Shown piece by piece: positions 8,161 through 17,189 of a stretch of 64,000 bases of DNA. This stretch comes from Allomuricauda sp. M10. Lineage in GTDB: Bacteria; Bacteroidota; Bacteroidia; Flavobacteriales; Flavobacteriaceae. Every line of letters starts with the position of its first letter. The stretch's first letter is position 1. The notes beneath the pieces are model-generated. The model was given only the letters and a program-made list of their open reading frames with translations. It was not told the DNA's origin and searched no databases. Made by a program: the position numbers and the translations under genes. The stretch covers positions 558,001-622,000 of the forward strand of contig NZ_JAJGBN010000002.1 of NCBI RefSeq assembly GCF_020782875.1, read 5' to 3'.

Positions 8161-8168
8161 TAGCTTTG
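8161..8168 (+). promoter_or_regulatory. Candidate -7 box of tdk
   Basis: TAGCTTTG matches TAnnTTTG. It would start transcription near 8174, giving a leader of about 46 bases to the ATG at 8220. A TTG at 8134-8136 is 24 bases upstream, longer than the usual spacing. The box overlaps the longer possible tdk start at 8166, which favours the later ATG. Confidence 0.4.
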
Positions 8169-8219
8169 TGCTTGTCCCAATATAACGGGAAAACACACAA
8201 TTTCTTTCAAAAATACAGT

Positions 8220-8864
8220 ATGTTTCTCGAAAACACGGTCAACCCTAAAGAACAGTTTGGATGGATAGAAGTAATCTGCGGCTCCATGTTTTCTGGAAAG
8301 ACGGAAGAGTTGATCCGACGGTTGAAGCGAGCACAGTTTGCCAAGCAAAAAGTGGAGATTTTCAAACCCATTGTGGACACCCGTTACCATGAAGAAATGG
8401 TGGTATCACATGATGCCAATGAAATCCGTTCTACCCCGGTTCCTGCCGCTGCCAACATTCGCCTTTTGGCAGATGATTGTGATGTTGTGGGTATTGATGA
8501 AGCTCAATTCTTTGATAATGAGATAGTTACCGTTTGCAACGATTTGGCCAACCGAGGCGTTCGCGTAGTGGTTGCCGGATTGGACATGGACTTTAAGGGC
8601 AACCCTTTTGGACCCATGCCGGCCCTTATGGCTACTGCCGAATATGTGACCAAGGTACATGCCGTATGTACACGTACCGGAAACTTGGCCAACTACAGTT
8701 TTAGAAAATCCAGAAACGACAAATTAGTCCTTTTGGGCGAAACCGAAGAATATGAACCTTTGAGCCGTGCTGCTTTTTACAAGGCCATGTTAAGGGAAAA
8801 AATAAGTCAGATGGATGTGGATTCCGAAGAAGTGGATCCCAAAAAAGATGGCTCCAATGGATAA
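8220..8864 (+). CDS. tdk: Thymidine kinase
   Basis: A 214-residue type II thymidine kinase that phosphorylates thymidine with ATP in the salvage pathway. Visible motifs are the P-loop [11 protein letters not shown] near residues 21-31, DEAQFF with the catalytic Glu region, and the lasso segment around [16 protein letters not shown]. The zinc site of classical type II enzymes uses two cysteine pairs; only one cysteine is evident in the lasso, so the zinc site looks degenerate. The start is set at 8220, because the longer frame from 8166 overlaps a promoter box. It overlaps alr by a few bases. Confidence 0.93.
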   Translation: MFLENTVNPKEQFGWIEVICGSMFSGKTEELIRRLKRAQFAKQKVEIFKPIVDTRYHEEMVVSHDANEIRSTPVPAAANIRLLADDCDVVGIDEAQFFDNEIVTVCNDLANRGVRVVVAGLDMDFKGNPFGPMPALMATAEYVTKVHAVCTRTGNLANYSFRKSRNDKLVLLGETEEYEPLSRAAFYKAMLREKISQMDVDSEEVDPKKDGSNG

Positions 8865-9966
8865 GGTCGGCGAAACCACTTTGATCCTGGACCTTTCCGC
8901 CCTGGAACACAATTTCCGTTATTTACGATCCAAAATAGCCCCGACCACCAAATTCATGGCTGTTGTAAAGGCGTTTGCCTATGGCAGCGACATGGTGGCC
9001 ATTGCCAAAAAGTTGGAAAGCTTGGGTGTGGATTATTTTGCCGTGGCCTATGTTGGGGAAGGTTCTTTGCTGCGCGATGCTGGTATCAAGACTCCCATTT
9101 TAGTGCTCCATCCGTTGGCAGCCAATTTTGACGAGATGATAGATCGTTGTCTGGAGCCGAACATCTATTCACACAAAATCCTGGAACAATTTATAGCCGC
9201 TGACAAGGCCAAAAACCAAGAAAATTATCCCGTGCATATCAAGTTCAATACCGGGCTGAACCGTTTGGGTTTCAAAAAAACGGATATCGATTTATTGGTC
9301 TCCCAATTGAAGGCCAACAAAGCGTTGAAGGTGGTCTCTACTTTTTCGCATTTGGCCGCATCTGAAGATCCAAATGAAAAGACTTTCAGTACCAACCAGA
9401 TCAATTCATTTTTGGCATTGAGTGATGAACTTTCCCAAAAGTTGAATTCATCTCCAATGCGCCATATGTTGAACACCTCGGGCATCATCAATTATCCCGA
9501 AGCCCAATTTGAGATGGTCCGTAGCGGTATCGGTCTGTATGGTTATGGTAATGAAGCTGCTGTAGATGCCAAACTGAAACCCATAGCCACCTTGAAGACC
9601 ATCATTTCACAGATACATGAGATTCCGGCCAACGAATCGGTAGGGTATAACCGGGCCTTTACATCCAATGCCCCCCGAAAAACCGCTACCCTTCCCATAG
9701 GGCATGCTGATGGTATAAACAGACAATATGGTAAGGGAAAAGCATCCGTTCTGATCCATGGGAAAAAAGCACCCCTCATCGGAAATGTTTGCATGGATAT
9801 GATCATGGTTGATGTTACGGATATTGACTGTGCCGAAGGGGACGAGGTCATTGTTTTTGGTCCAGAAAGTTCAGCGGAACAGTTTGCCGCATCGGCCCAG
9901 ACCATTTCCTATGAAATTTTAACGGCCATTTCCCAACGAGTGAAACGCCTCGTTTTAGACCGTTGA
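8857..9966 (+). CDS. alr: Alanine racemase
   Basis: A 369-residue PLP enzyme converting L- to D-alanine for peptidoglycan. The PLP lysine is Lys38 in [11 protein letters not shown], where the more usual sequence is KANAYG. The N-terminal barrel carries [12 protein letters not shown] and [12 protein letters not shown], and the C-terminal domain holds the second catalytic tyrosine region VGYNRAF, followed by TLPIGHADG and [14 protein letters not shown] start at the ATG at 8857, which overlaps the tdk stop codon (ATGGATAA); an ATG at 8848 is an alternative. The overlap makes tdk-alr translationally coupled. Confidence 0.95.
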   Translation: MDKVGETTLILDLSALEHNFRYLRSKIAPTTKFMAVVKAFAYGSDMVAIAKKLESLGVDYFAVAYVGEGSLLRDAGIKTPILVLHPLAANFDEMIDRCLEPNIYSHKILEQFIAADKAKNQENYPVHIKFNTGLNRLGFKKTDIDLLVSQLKANKALKVVSTFSHLAASEDPNEKTFSTNQINSFLALSDELSQKLNSSPMRHMLNTSGIINYPEAQFEMVRSGIGLYGYGNEAAVDAKLKPIATLKTIISQIHEIPANESVGYNRAFTSNAPRKTATLPIGHADGINRQYGKGKASVLIHGKKAPLIGNVCMDMIMVDVTDIDCAEGDEVIVFGPESSAEQFAASAQTISYEILTAISQRVKRLVLDR

Positions 9967-10003
9967 TTTTCCCCAATTTTTGAAGCACAAATCACTTTTT
10001 TCC

Positions 10004-10011
10004 TTAATTTG
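10004..10011 (+). promoter_or_regulatory. Possible -7 box of mscL
   Basis: TTAATTTG differs from TAnnTTTG at one position, and a TTG at 9980-9982 lies 21 bases upstream. It would give a leader of about 24 bases before the mscL ATG. Weak but suitably placed. Confidence 0.3.
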
Positions 10012-10040
10012 GTTTTGATTAACCAATACTTGACTATAAA

Positions 10041-10448
10041 ATGGGATTTTTAAAAGAGTTTAAGGACTTTGCAATGAAAGGAAACCTGGTGGATATCGCC
10101 GTAGGTTTCGTTATGGGTGCTGCTTTTAACAAGGTGGTTTCCTCTTTTACCGGTGGAATTGTTTCGCCGTTGATTGGCCTGTTGTTCAAATCAGATTTCA
10201 ACGATTTGAAGTATGTGATCACTCCTGGTACCGTGAACGATGCAGGTGAAACAGTAGGTGAAATTGCCGTGCTGTACGGATCGTTCCTGACCAACGTGAT
10301 CGACTTCTTGATCGTGGCCTTCGTAATGTTCATGATCGTTAAGGGCGTGAACAAGATGAAGAAAAAAGAAGAACCTGCTCCAGAAGCTCCAAAAGGGCCA
10401 ACCCAAGAGGAATTGTTGGCAGAGATTCGCGACTTGTTGAAGAAATAA
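10041..10448 (+). CDS. mscL: Large-conductance mechanosensitive channel MscL
   Basis: A 135-residue inner-membrane channel subunit (pentamer) that opens under membrane tension to release solutes during hypo-osmotic shock. It has the amphipathic N-terminal helix (FLKEFKDFAMKGN), first membrane helix with the constriction pattern VDIAVGFVMGAAFNKVVSS, a periplasmic loop of about 40 residues, second membrane helix (NVIDFLIVAFVMFMIVKGVNKM), and a charged C-terminal bundle with PTQEELLAEIRDLLKK. The length is typical. A rho-independent terminator follows. Confidence 0.97.
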   Translation: MGFLKEFKDFAMKGNLVDIAVGFVMGAAFNKVVSSFTGGIVSPLIGLLFKSDFNDLKYVITPGTVNDAGETVGEIAVLYGSFLTNVIDFLIVAFVMFMIVKGVNKMKKKEEPAPEAPKGPTQEELLAEIRDLLKK

Positions 10449-10503
10449 AAATCGAACGTATCGATAGAATCGGTACGACCGCTATACCACAATAATCATT
10501 TAA

Positions 10504-10545
10504 AACCATCAATGTGTTTCGCAGACATGTTGATGGTTGTTTTAT
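10504..10545 (+). terminator. Terminator downstream of mscL
   Basis: A nine-pair perfect stem (AACCATCAA at 10504-10512 with TTGATGGTT at 10530-10538) closes a 17-base loop and is followed by a T-rich tract. It separates mscL from the asd promoter. Confidence 0.65.
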
Positions 10546-10588
10546 TTATAACATTTTGTTATTTTTTGATTATTCATTGTGAAAAGAC

Positions 10589-10618
10589 TTGTTTAACTCG
10601 CTGACTGGACTACCTTTG
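10589..10618 (+). promoter_or_regulatory. Bacteroidetes-type promoter of asd
   Basis: TTG at 10589-10591, a 19-base spacer, then TACCTTTG at 10611-10618: an exact match to the TTG-N19-TAnnTTTG pattern of the primary Bacteroidetes sigma factor. Transcription would begin near 10624, about 15 bases before the asd ATG. One of the two best promoters in the window. Confidence 0.75.
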
Positions 10619-10638
10619 CACCAAGAAATTAAAAAACA

Positions 10639-11652
10639 ATGAAAGTAGCAGTTGTTGGAGCCACCGGAATGGTAGGCGAAGTCATGTTGAAAGTATTGGA
10701 AGAACGCAACTTCCCCATCACCGAATTGTTGTTGGTTGCCTCGGAACGTTCCGTAGGCAAAAAACTATCCTATAAAAATGAAGAATACACCGTAATTGGA
10801 CTGGCCGATGCCGTTGCTGCGCAACCTGACATCGCCATATTCTCTGCAGGTGGGGACACTTCTTTGGAGTGGGCACCAAAATTTGCTGAAGTCGGCACTA
10901 CCGTAATCGATAATTCATCTGCTTGGAGGATGGATCCTACCAAAAAATTGGTAGTTCCAGAAATCAATGCTGATACGTTGACCCCCGAAGACAAGATCAT
11001 TGCAAATCCCAACTGTTCTACCATTCAGATGGTAATGGTTTTGGATCCCTTGCACAAAAAATATCAAATGAAACGGGTGGTGGTCTCTACCTATCAATCC
11101 GTTTCCGGAACCGGAGTAAAAGCCGTTCAACAAATGGAAAACGAGGCTGCGGGCATTGAAGGTGAAATGGCTTATCCATATCCCATCAACAGAAATGCTT
11201 TACCCCATTGTGATGTGTTCCTGGAAAATGGTTATACCAAAGAAGAAATGAAATTGGCCCGTGAGCCACAAAAAATATTGGACGACCGGACCTTTTCAGT
11301 TACGGCTACCGCAGTTCGTATCCCAACGGCTGGAGGGCATTCCGAATCCGTGAACGTGGAGTTCCACAATGATTTTGACCTTGCCGAAGTACGTAAAATA
11401 TTGAGCGAAATGCCGGGAGTGGTAGTTCAGGACAATACAGCTACCAACACCTACCCAATGCCCATGTTCGCCAATGGAAAGGATGAAGTTTTTGTGGGCC
11501 GTATCCGAAGGGACGAAACCCAACCCAATACGTTGAACATGTGGATCGTGGCAGATAACCTTAGAAAAGGTGCCGCTACCAACGCTGTTCAGATTGCCGA
11601 ACACTTGGTTGAAAACAACTTGGTTTCCAATACTACAGAAGCCATTTCTTAA
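10639..11652 (+). CDS. asd: Aspartate-semialdehyde dehydrogenase
   Basis: A 337-residue enzyme that reduces aspartyl phosphate to aspartate semialdehyde with NADPH, the branch point to diaminopimelate, lysine, methionine and threonine. It has the N-terminal nucleotide-binding VAVVGATGMVGEVML, the catalytic Cys126 in IANPNCSTIQM, and the acid/base histidine in PTAGGHSESVNVEF. Length is normal. It has its own strong promoter and is followed after 71 bases by the prolyl oligopeptidase gene. Confidence 0.97.
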   Translation: MKVAVVGATGMVGEVMLKVLEERNFPITELLLVASERSVGKKLSYKNEEYTVIGLADAVAAQPDIAIFSAGGDTSLEWAPKFAEVGTTVIDNSSAWRMDPTKKLVVPEINADTLTPEDKIIANPNCSTIQMVMVLDPLHKKYQMKRVVVSTYQSVSGTGVKAVQQMENEAAGIEGEMAYPYPINRNALPHCDVFLENGYTKEEMKLAREPQKILDDRTFSVTATAVRIPTAGGHSESVNVEFHNDFDLAEVRKILSEMPGVVVQDNTATNTYPMPMFANGKDEVFVGRIRRDETQPNTLNMWIVADNLRKGAATNAVQIAEHLVENNLVSNTTEAIS

Positions 11653-11680
11653 ATTTCGTTAAAGCTTTTCAAGCAGCCGA

Positions 11681-11688
11681 TAGATTTG
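11681..11688 (+). promoter_or_regulatory. Candidate -7 box of the prolyl oligopeptidase gene
   Basis: TAGATTTG matches TAnnTTTG perfectly; the -33 position reads TTA instead of TTG at a 19-base spacing. It gives a leader of about 30 bases before the ATG at 11724. Confidence 0.4.
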
Positions 11689-11723
11689 GTCGTTTTATGG
11701 TATTTTTATCAGAATCAATCTGA

Positions 11724-13883
11724 ATGAAAATGAAAAACGCAAGTCTATTGGCTGTTATCGTTTTATTGACGGCCTGCCAAAAAACCACTAAAAGAGAACC
11801 TATTACCGTGAACTATCCCACTACTAAAAAGGTCGACACGGTCGACACCTATTTCGGAAACGAGGTTCAAGATCCCTATCGTTGGCTCGAAGATGACCGA
11901 AGTGCCGAAACCGAGGCATGGGTTAAACAACAAAATGCAGCCACTTTTGGGTATTTAGATAAAATTCCTTTTCGCGAAGACCTAAAAAAGCGTCTGGAAA
12001 AACTCTGGAACTATGAAAAAATTGGTTCCCCGTTCAAAGAAGGAGATTATACGTATTATTACAAGAACAATGGCCTTCAGAACCAATATGTGGTCTATTG
12101 TAAAAAAGGCGATGGTAAAGAAGAAGTGTTCTTGGATCCCAATACGTTTTCCGAAGATGGCACCACTTCTTTAATGGGCCTTAACTTTACCAAAGATGGT
12201 TCCAAAGCCGCTTATTTGATTTCCGAAGGAGGAAGTGATTGGAGAAAGGGTATCATCATTGATGCCGAAACCAAGGAAATTGTTGAGGATACTTTGGTCG
12301 ACATTAAGTTCAGCGGTATTTCGTGGAAAGGCAATGAAGGTTTTTTCTATTCTAGCTACGACAAGCCAAAAGGAAGCGAGCTTTCGGCCAAGACCGATCA
12401 ACATAAACTATATTATCATCAATTGGGTACACCACAATCCGAGGATAAAATTATTTTCGGTGGTACTCCAGAAGAAAAGCACCGTTACGTAGGTGGCTAT
12501 GTTTCCGAAGATCAAAAATATCTGTATATCACCGCTTCCATTTCAACATCAGGAAACAAATTGTTCTTGATGGATCTTACCGATCCCAATGCAAAGTTGG
12601 TCACTGTTTTGGATACCGCGGATTCCGATACTTATGTCATTGATAATGAAGGTTCCAAGCTTTACTTGGTTACGGATCGGGAAGCCCCTAACAAAAAAGT
12701 GGTTGTGGTAGATGCCTCCAACCCTATTCCAGAAAATTGGGTGGATTTGATCCCTGAAACTGAAAACGTTTTGACCGCTGGTACTGGAGGCGGCTATTTC
12801 TTTGCTGAATATATGGTGGATGCCATTTCAAAAGTACTTCAGTATGATTACGATGGAAAATTGGTCCGCGAGATCAAATTACCTGGTGTAGGAAGTGCAG
12901 GAGGTTTTGGTGGCAAAAAAGAGGACAAGGATTTTTACTTCTCCTTCACCAATTACAATACCCCGGGATCTTTGTACAAGTACAATGTGGAAACTGGGGA
13001 ATATGAACTGTATTGGAAACCCCAAATCGATTTTAATCCAGATGATTACGAATCCAAACAAGTGTTCTACACCTCCAAAGACGGCACCAAGGTTCCTATG
13101 ATCATTACCTACAAAAAAGGATTGGAACTTACTGGTAAAAATCCGACCATTCTTTATGGCTATGGTGGTTTCAACGTTAGCCTGACCCCCTCTTTTAGCA
13201 TTGTAAATGCCGTTTGGATGGAACAAGGAGGCGTTTATGCCGTTCCCAACTTAAGAGGTGGTGGCGAGTATGGTAAAAAATGGCACATTGCTGGTACACA
13301 AATGCAAAAGCAAAATGTGTTCGATGATTTTATTGCCGCAGCAGAATACCTTATCGCTGAAAAGTACACTTCCAAAGAATATTTGGCCGTCCGCGGTGGA
13401 TCCAATGGTGGTTTGCTTGTAGGCGCAACCATGACACAACGCCCTGATCTCATGCAGGTTGCCCTGCCTGCCGTTGGTGTGATGGACATGTTACGTTACC
13501 ATACCTTTACTGCTGGTGCAGGATGGGCCTACGATTATGGAACATCTGAGGATAGCGAGGAAATGTTCCAATACATAAAAGGCTATTCTCCCGTACACAA
13601 TGTGAAGGAAGGGGTTTCTTATCCTGCCACCTTGGTGACCACTGGCGACCATGACGACAGGGTGGTTCCAGCACATAGCTTTAAGTTTGCGGCAGAACTG
13701 CAGGAAAAGCAAGCAGGAGCAGCACCAACCTTGATCCGTATTGAGACCAATGCAGGTCACGGAGCGGGTACCCCTGTAAGCAAGACCATTGAACAATATG
13801 CCGATATTTTTGGGTTTACCTTTTTCAACATGGGATATGATGAACTCCCCAACCAAGCCGTGTTGAAAGAATTTAAGGATTAA
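11724..13883 (+). CDS. S9 family prolyl oligopeptidase, predicted lipoprotein
   Basis: A 719-residue serine peptidase that cleaves short peptides after proline. The N terminus is a lipoprotein signal (LLTAC, cysteine near residue 18), so the mature enzyme is probably membrane-anchored in the periplasm. It opens with [18 protein letters not shown], typical of the family, followed by a seven-bladed propeller region (about 80-440). The catalytic domain carries Ser560 in [11 protein letters not shown], Asp in GDHDDRVVP near 644-645, and His679 in NAGHGAG. All key residues are intact. It follows asd but has its own candidate promoter, and a palindromic repeat lies downstream. Confidence 0.95.
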   Translation: MKMKNASLLAVIVLLTACQKTTKREPITVNYPTTKKVDTVDTYFGNEVQDPYRWLEDDRSAETEAWVKQQNAATFGYLDKIPFREDLKKRLEKLWNYEKIGSPFKEGDYTYYYKNNGLQNQYVVYCKKGDGKEEVFLDPNTFSEDGTTSLMGLNFTKDGSKAAYLISEGGSDWRKGIIIDAETKEIVEDTLVDIKFSGISWKGNEGFFYSSYDKPKGSELSAKTDQHKLYYHQLGTPQSEDKIIFGGTPEEKHRYVGGYVSEDQKYLYITASISTSGNKLFLMDLTDPNAKLVTVLDTADSDTYVIDNEGSKLYLVTDREAPNKKVVVVDASNPIPENWVDLIPETENVLTAGTGGGYFFAEYMVDAISKVLQYDYDGKLVREIKLPGVGSAGGFGGKKEDKDFYFSFTNYNTPGSLYKYNVETGEYELYWKPQIDFNPDDYESKQVFYTSKDGTKVPMIITYKKGLELTGKNPTILYGYGGFNVSLTPSFSIVNAVWMEQGGVYAVPNLRGGGEYGKKWHIAGTQMQKQNVFDDFIAAAEYLIAEKYTSKEYLAVRGGSNGGLLVGATMTQRPDLMQVALPAVGVMDMLRYHTFTAGAGWAYDYGTSEDSEEMFQYIKGYSPVHNVKEGVSYPATLVTTGDHDDRVVPAHSFKFAAELQEKQAGAAPTLIRIETNAGHGAGTPVSKTIEQYADIFGFTFFNMGYDELPNQAVLKEFKD

Positions 13884-13900
13884 GAAGTCAACAAACTTCT

Positions 13901-13974
13901 TGTCAGTTCGAGCGCAGTCGAGAGCTTCATGATTAATTTTGTGATGGTATATTTCGACTGCGCTCAGCCTGACA
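13901..13974 (+). repeat. REP-like imperfect inverted repeat
   Basis: Two 23-base arms, 13901-13923 and 13952-13974, are imperfect reverse complements around a 28-base AT-rich centre. Both contain the core CGCAGTCGA or its complement TCGACTGCG, and end in TGTCAG / CTGACA. It fills the gap between the oligopeptidase and ABC genes. From memory, similar sequences recur in intergenic regions of many Bacteroidetes genomes; only this copy was noticed here. Confidence 0.6.
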
Positions 13975-14000
13975 AATACAATCTCACATAATTAGAGATA

Positions 14001-14996
14001 ATGCTAAAAGTCCACATTGATTCCTTTGGATATAAGGACCAGATCATTCTGGAAGACATTTCATTTGAAGTTGCCAAAGGCGAACATTTGGCCCTTATGG
14101 GCGAAAGTGGGTCGGGAAAAAGTACCTTGTTGAAAATCATCTACGGCTTGCTCCATGTGGAAAACGGCTCTGTTTTTTGGGGCGACACAGAAGCTTTGGG
14201 TCCCAATTTCAATTTGGTTCCTGGTGAACCGTACATGAAATACCTAGCCCAGGATTTTGACCTGATGCCCTACATCACAGTGGAAGAAAACATTGGACAG
14301 TTCCTATCCGTATTTGAACGGGAGACCCATCAACAACGGATTGATGAACTGTTGCAATTAATTGAAATGAAGGACTTTGCGAAAACCAAAGTTCAATTTC
14401 TGAGTGGCGGGCAACAACAACGGGTGGCCTTGGCAAGGGTTTTGGCACAGGAGCCAGAAGTGTTGTTGTTGGATGAGCCTTTCGGACATATCGATAACTT
14501 TAAACGGAACTCCCTACGCAGAAACCTGTTCCTCTATCTGAAAGAAAAGAACATTACCGTGCTCACTGCGAGCCATGATCCAAATGATGTTTTGCCGTTT
14601 GCCAAGCGAACCGTGGTTTTAGAAAAAGGCAAGTTAATTGCCGACCAAAAGACCAAAAAACTGTACAATACTCCACCCAATTACTATACGGCCTCTTTGT
14701 TCGGGGAAGTCAACCAGGTACCCATCAAACTGCTAAAATCCTATGCTGAAATAGACAAGACGGTATTGGTCTATCCGCATGAATTCCAAATTTCGAAATC
14801 ATCGGGGCTAAAGATTGAGGTACAACATTCCTTTTTTAAGGGTAGTCATTATTTGAACGAAGGCAAAACCGAAGAAGGCAATGTACTCTTCTTCAACTCT
14901 TATGAAAAACAAATCCTTGGTAAGAGCGTCTACCTTAACGTATCTTTGAAGACCATTAACAGGCGTCTTCGGATTGGACAAACAGCAAATACATAG
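14001..14996 (+). CDS. ABC transporter ATP-binding protein with C-terminal TOBE-like region
   Basis: A 331-residue ATPase. Walker A is GESGSGKST near residues 35-43, the signature is LSGGQQQRVALARVLA near 134-149, Walker B with its glutamate is LLLDEPFGHID near 154-164, and the switch histidine is in TASHDPNDVL. After about residue 220 a 110-residue extension (VPIKLLKSYAEIDKTVLVYPHEFQI onwards) resembles the TOBE-type regulatory region of PotA/FbpC-like importers. No permease gene is adjacent, so its transporter is unknown. Its last 23 bases overlap the ArfB-like gene. Confidence 0.85.
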   Translation: MLKVHIDSFGYKDQIILEDISFEVAKGEHLALMGESGSGKSTLLKIIYGLLHVENGSVFWGDTEALGPNFNLVPGEPYMKYLAQDFDLMPYITVEENIGQFLSVFERETHQQRIDELLQLIEMKDFAKTKVQFLSGGQQQRVALARVLAQEPEVLLLDEPFGHIDNFKRNSLRRNLFLYLKEKNITVLTASHDPNDVLPFAKRTVVLEKGKLIADQKTKKLYNTPPNYYTASLFGEVNQVPIKLLKSYAEIDKTVLVYPHEFQISKSSGLKIEVQHSFFKGSHYLNEGKTEEGNVLFFNSYEKQILGKSVYLNVSLKTINRRLRIGQTANT

Positions 14997-15378
14997 GGAA
15001 CTCAACTTTAAGGCCGTGCGGAGCAGCGGCGCCGGAGGGCAACATGTGAACAAGGTTTCGTCCAAGGTGGAACTATCCTTCAATCTCCCCGAATCCGAAG
15101 GGTTATCCGATGTGGAAAAGGAGCGACTTCAATCCAAATTATCATCAAGGTTGACCAATGAAGGGATATTGATGCTACAATGCGATGAGGCCCGAAGCCA
15201 ACACAAAAACAAGGAGTTGGTCATAAAGCGCCTTTTTGAAATCTTGACGAAATCCTTGGAGGTTCCAAAGAAGCGAAAGCCTACCAAACCGACCAAATCA
15301 GGTGTAGAGAAACGGCTTAAGTTAAAAAAAATCTCAGCAGAGCGGAAAGCTTCTCGAAAAAGACCAAATTTGGATTAA
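14974..15378 (+). CDS. arfB: ArfB/YaeJ-type alternative ribosome-rescue peptidyl-tRNA hydrolase
   Basis: A 134-residue protein with the class I release-factor catalytic motif GAGGQHVNKVSSKVEL (GGQ at residues 21-23) and the basic C-terminal tail KKRKPTKPTKSGVEKRLKLKKISAERKASRKRP that in ArfB enters the mRNA channel of stalled ribosomes. It frees nascent chains on non-stop complexes. The start is a TTG at 14974: a stop codon lies in frame at 14947, and the first ATG in frame is well downstream of the GGQ motif. The start overlaps the ABC gene, which suggests translational coupling. Confidence 0.9.
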   Translation: MDKQQIHRELNFKAVRSSGAGGQHVNKVSSKVELSFNLPESEGLSDVEKERLQSKLSSRLTNEGILMLQCDEARSQHKNKELVIKRLFEILTKSLEVPKKRKPTKPTKSGVEKRLKLKKISAERKASRKRPNLD

Positions 15379-15381
15379 ACC

Positions 15382-15825
15382 TTATACCACCTCCAAAATG
15401 GTATGGGTATTCCCATTGAACACGAAGCTGTCACCTTTCTTCTTGTCCACCAACAATTGCGCAATGGGCGCATTAATGGAAATACAATAGACCATTTCCG
15501 TTTCATGTTTGTAGGCCCCTGCAGAAATGGCAATGAAATAATTTGCAAAACTGGTTTTAACCCAACTGCCTTCACCAATAGTCTCTGATTTTCTATCAAT
15601 ATTCACCTTTTTGAGGGCGTCGCGGGTATTATCCAATTCCTGAACTTGTTGGGCCAGTTTTTCCTGTTCCAACTGTACCATGGCCCTACCTGTTTCGTGC
15701 TTGTCGCCCGTGGAGTTCTTATCTTCAGAATCTAAGGATTCCTGTAGGTCATCATTGCTCTTCTTCAGACGAAGGGCACGCTCGTTCACGTAGTCCCAGC
15801 AAAATTTCAAAAGCTCTCGCTTCAT
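15382..15825 (-). CDS. GreA/GreB-like elongation factor family protein
   Basis: A 147-residue protein with an N-terminal helical part (about residues 1-75) and a C-terminal GreA/GreB-type FKBP-like domain (GEGSWVKTSFANYFIAISAGAYK onwards; VYCISINAPIAQLLVDKKKGDSFVFNG near the end). True GreA rescues backtracked RNA polymerase through acidic tip residues of a coiled coil; here the coiled coil is short, so cleavage activity is uncertain. The ATG at 15825 is used; a TTG precedes it by one codon. The gene converges on arfB with only three bases between stop codons. Confidence 0.8.
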   Translation of the reverse strand: MKRELLKFCWDYVNERALRLKKSNDDLQESLDSEDKNSTGDKHETGRAMVQLEQEKLAQQVQELDNTRDALKKVNIDRKSETIGEGSWVKTSFANYFIAISAGAYKHETEMVYCISINAPIAQLLVDKKKGDSFVFNGNTHTILEVV

Positions 15826-15836
15826 CAATATAAATT

Positions 15837-17189
15837 TTAGGCAAAGGTAAGACGGAAATGGGTTTCTTTATAAGGAAAAGATCGTACTTGTATGCCCCCT
15901 CCATGCAATTGCATCACCCGCTTGGAAAGACTGAGGCCAATTCCAGTTCCTTCGCTTTTGGTGGTAAAAAAAGGCACAAAAATCTCATCCATCACTTCTG
16001 GTGGAATTCCGGGGCCATTGTCCAGTACATCAATATATTTCATGCCGTTACTATCCATTCCGGCAACCATTCTAACCTTCCCGTTCTCAATTTCACCTAC
16101 AGATTGAAGGGCATTCTTGGCCAGATTGATCAATACTTGGGCTATTTGCTTTTCATCAATGAACAATTCCAAATTCTCAGGTTCGCACTGTACCTTAAAA
16201 TCTGTTTCTCCTTCTTGGGGCCGTGCCGACATGAGGACGTGGATTTTTTCCAAAAGTTCTTTGGCTTTTACAATGGTTTTATTCGGCTCGGGAACATGCA
16301 AAAGACTACGATACGATTGCACAAAATCCATGAGATTGCCCCCTTGCTCCTTGATAACCTCCAAACCTTTTAAGGTGTTCTTGATCTGGCTTTCCTCCAA
16401 TTCTTCCAAAGGAGTGATCTTCCCATTGTGTCTATAATACTTAATAATGGAGTCCGAAATGGAAGCAATCGGGGTTATGGTGTTCATGATCTCATGCGTC
16501 AATACCCGGATGAGTCGAACCCAAGAATCGGTTTCTTTTTCATCCAACTCCTTGTGGATGTCCTGCACCACCACCAGCAGAACCGATTGGCCATCCATGG
16601 TCATGGGAGTCGACTTCAGGGCCAATTGCGTCTGCTCCCGCTCATTGGACAATTGCACCAGTTTGCGGTCGAAGGGTTTAAAGGATTTAAAAATATTGTA
16701 CAGGCTTTCATCAACCTGGCTTAATTGTTTGATGTGGTTGAGCGGGGTATAATCCAATAAACGCTCCAAGGTGGGGTTGGCGAACATGATGTGCCCTTTT
16801 TCATTATAGGTCATGATGCCGATACTTGCCTGTTTAATGATTTCCTGATAGTACTGTTCCCGTATCTGTAATTGAAGATGCACTTCTTGAATGAGCCCAT
16901 TAACCCGGTTCAAACTTTGATTGAGTTCCTTAAAGGATTTTATGGTGACCCGTTCCGGGAACCTCAATGTAAAATCTTCATTCCGGATGGCGTCAAAAAA
17001 ATAGGCAATCTTTCTATTTGTGCTGTTGATAAAGGAAATGAGGGAATACACCTGACCTACCATTAATAGCAAACACATTCCAAAGGAAAAATACCACTGT
17101 TCGGATAAGGAGAAGGCTAACAAAATAGCGGTCAAGGTCAGTAGTGCCACCCTGATAATCAGCTGGATGTAAAAGTTTCTACTGGCCAT
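15837..17189 (-). CDS. Membrane sensor histidine kinase, NtrY-like
   Basis: A 450-residue kinase. Two hydrophobic segments at about residues 8-50 leave almost no periplasmic loop, so it probably senses within or near the membrane. A linker and PAS-like domain (about 105-205, MTYNEKGHIMFANPTLERLLDY) follow. The phospho-acceptor is His232 in RVLTHEIMNTITPI. The ATPase domain has LINLAKNALQSV, VLDNGPGIPPE and FFTTKSEGTGIGLSLSKRVM. Its ATG overlaps the stop of the sigma-54-type regulator gene by one base (TGATG), so the two are made together and should form a phosphorelay. Confidence 0.93.
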   Translation of the reverse strand: MASRNFYIQLIIRVALLTLTAILLAFSLSEQWYFSFGMCLLLMVGQVYSLISFINSTNRKIAYFFDAIRNEDFTLRFPERVTIKSFKELNQSLNRVNGLIQEVHLQLQIREQYYQEIIKQASIGIMTYNEKGHIMFANPTLERLLDYTPLNHIKQLSQVDESLYNIFKSFKPFDRKLVQLSNEREQTQLALKSTPMTMDGQSVLLVVVQDIHKELDEKETDSWVRLIRVLTHEIMNTITPIASISDSIIKYYRHNGKITPLEELEESQIKNTLKGLEVIKEQGGNLMDFVQSYRSLLHVPEPNKTIVKAKELLEKIHVLMSARPQEGETDFKVQCEPENLELFIDEKQIAQVLINLAKNALQSVGEIENGKVRMVAGMDSNGMKYIDVLDNGPGIPPEVMDEIFVPFFTTKSEGTGIGLSLSKRVMQLHGGGIQVRSFPYKETHFRLTFA

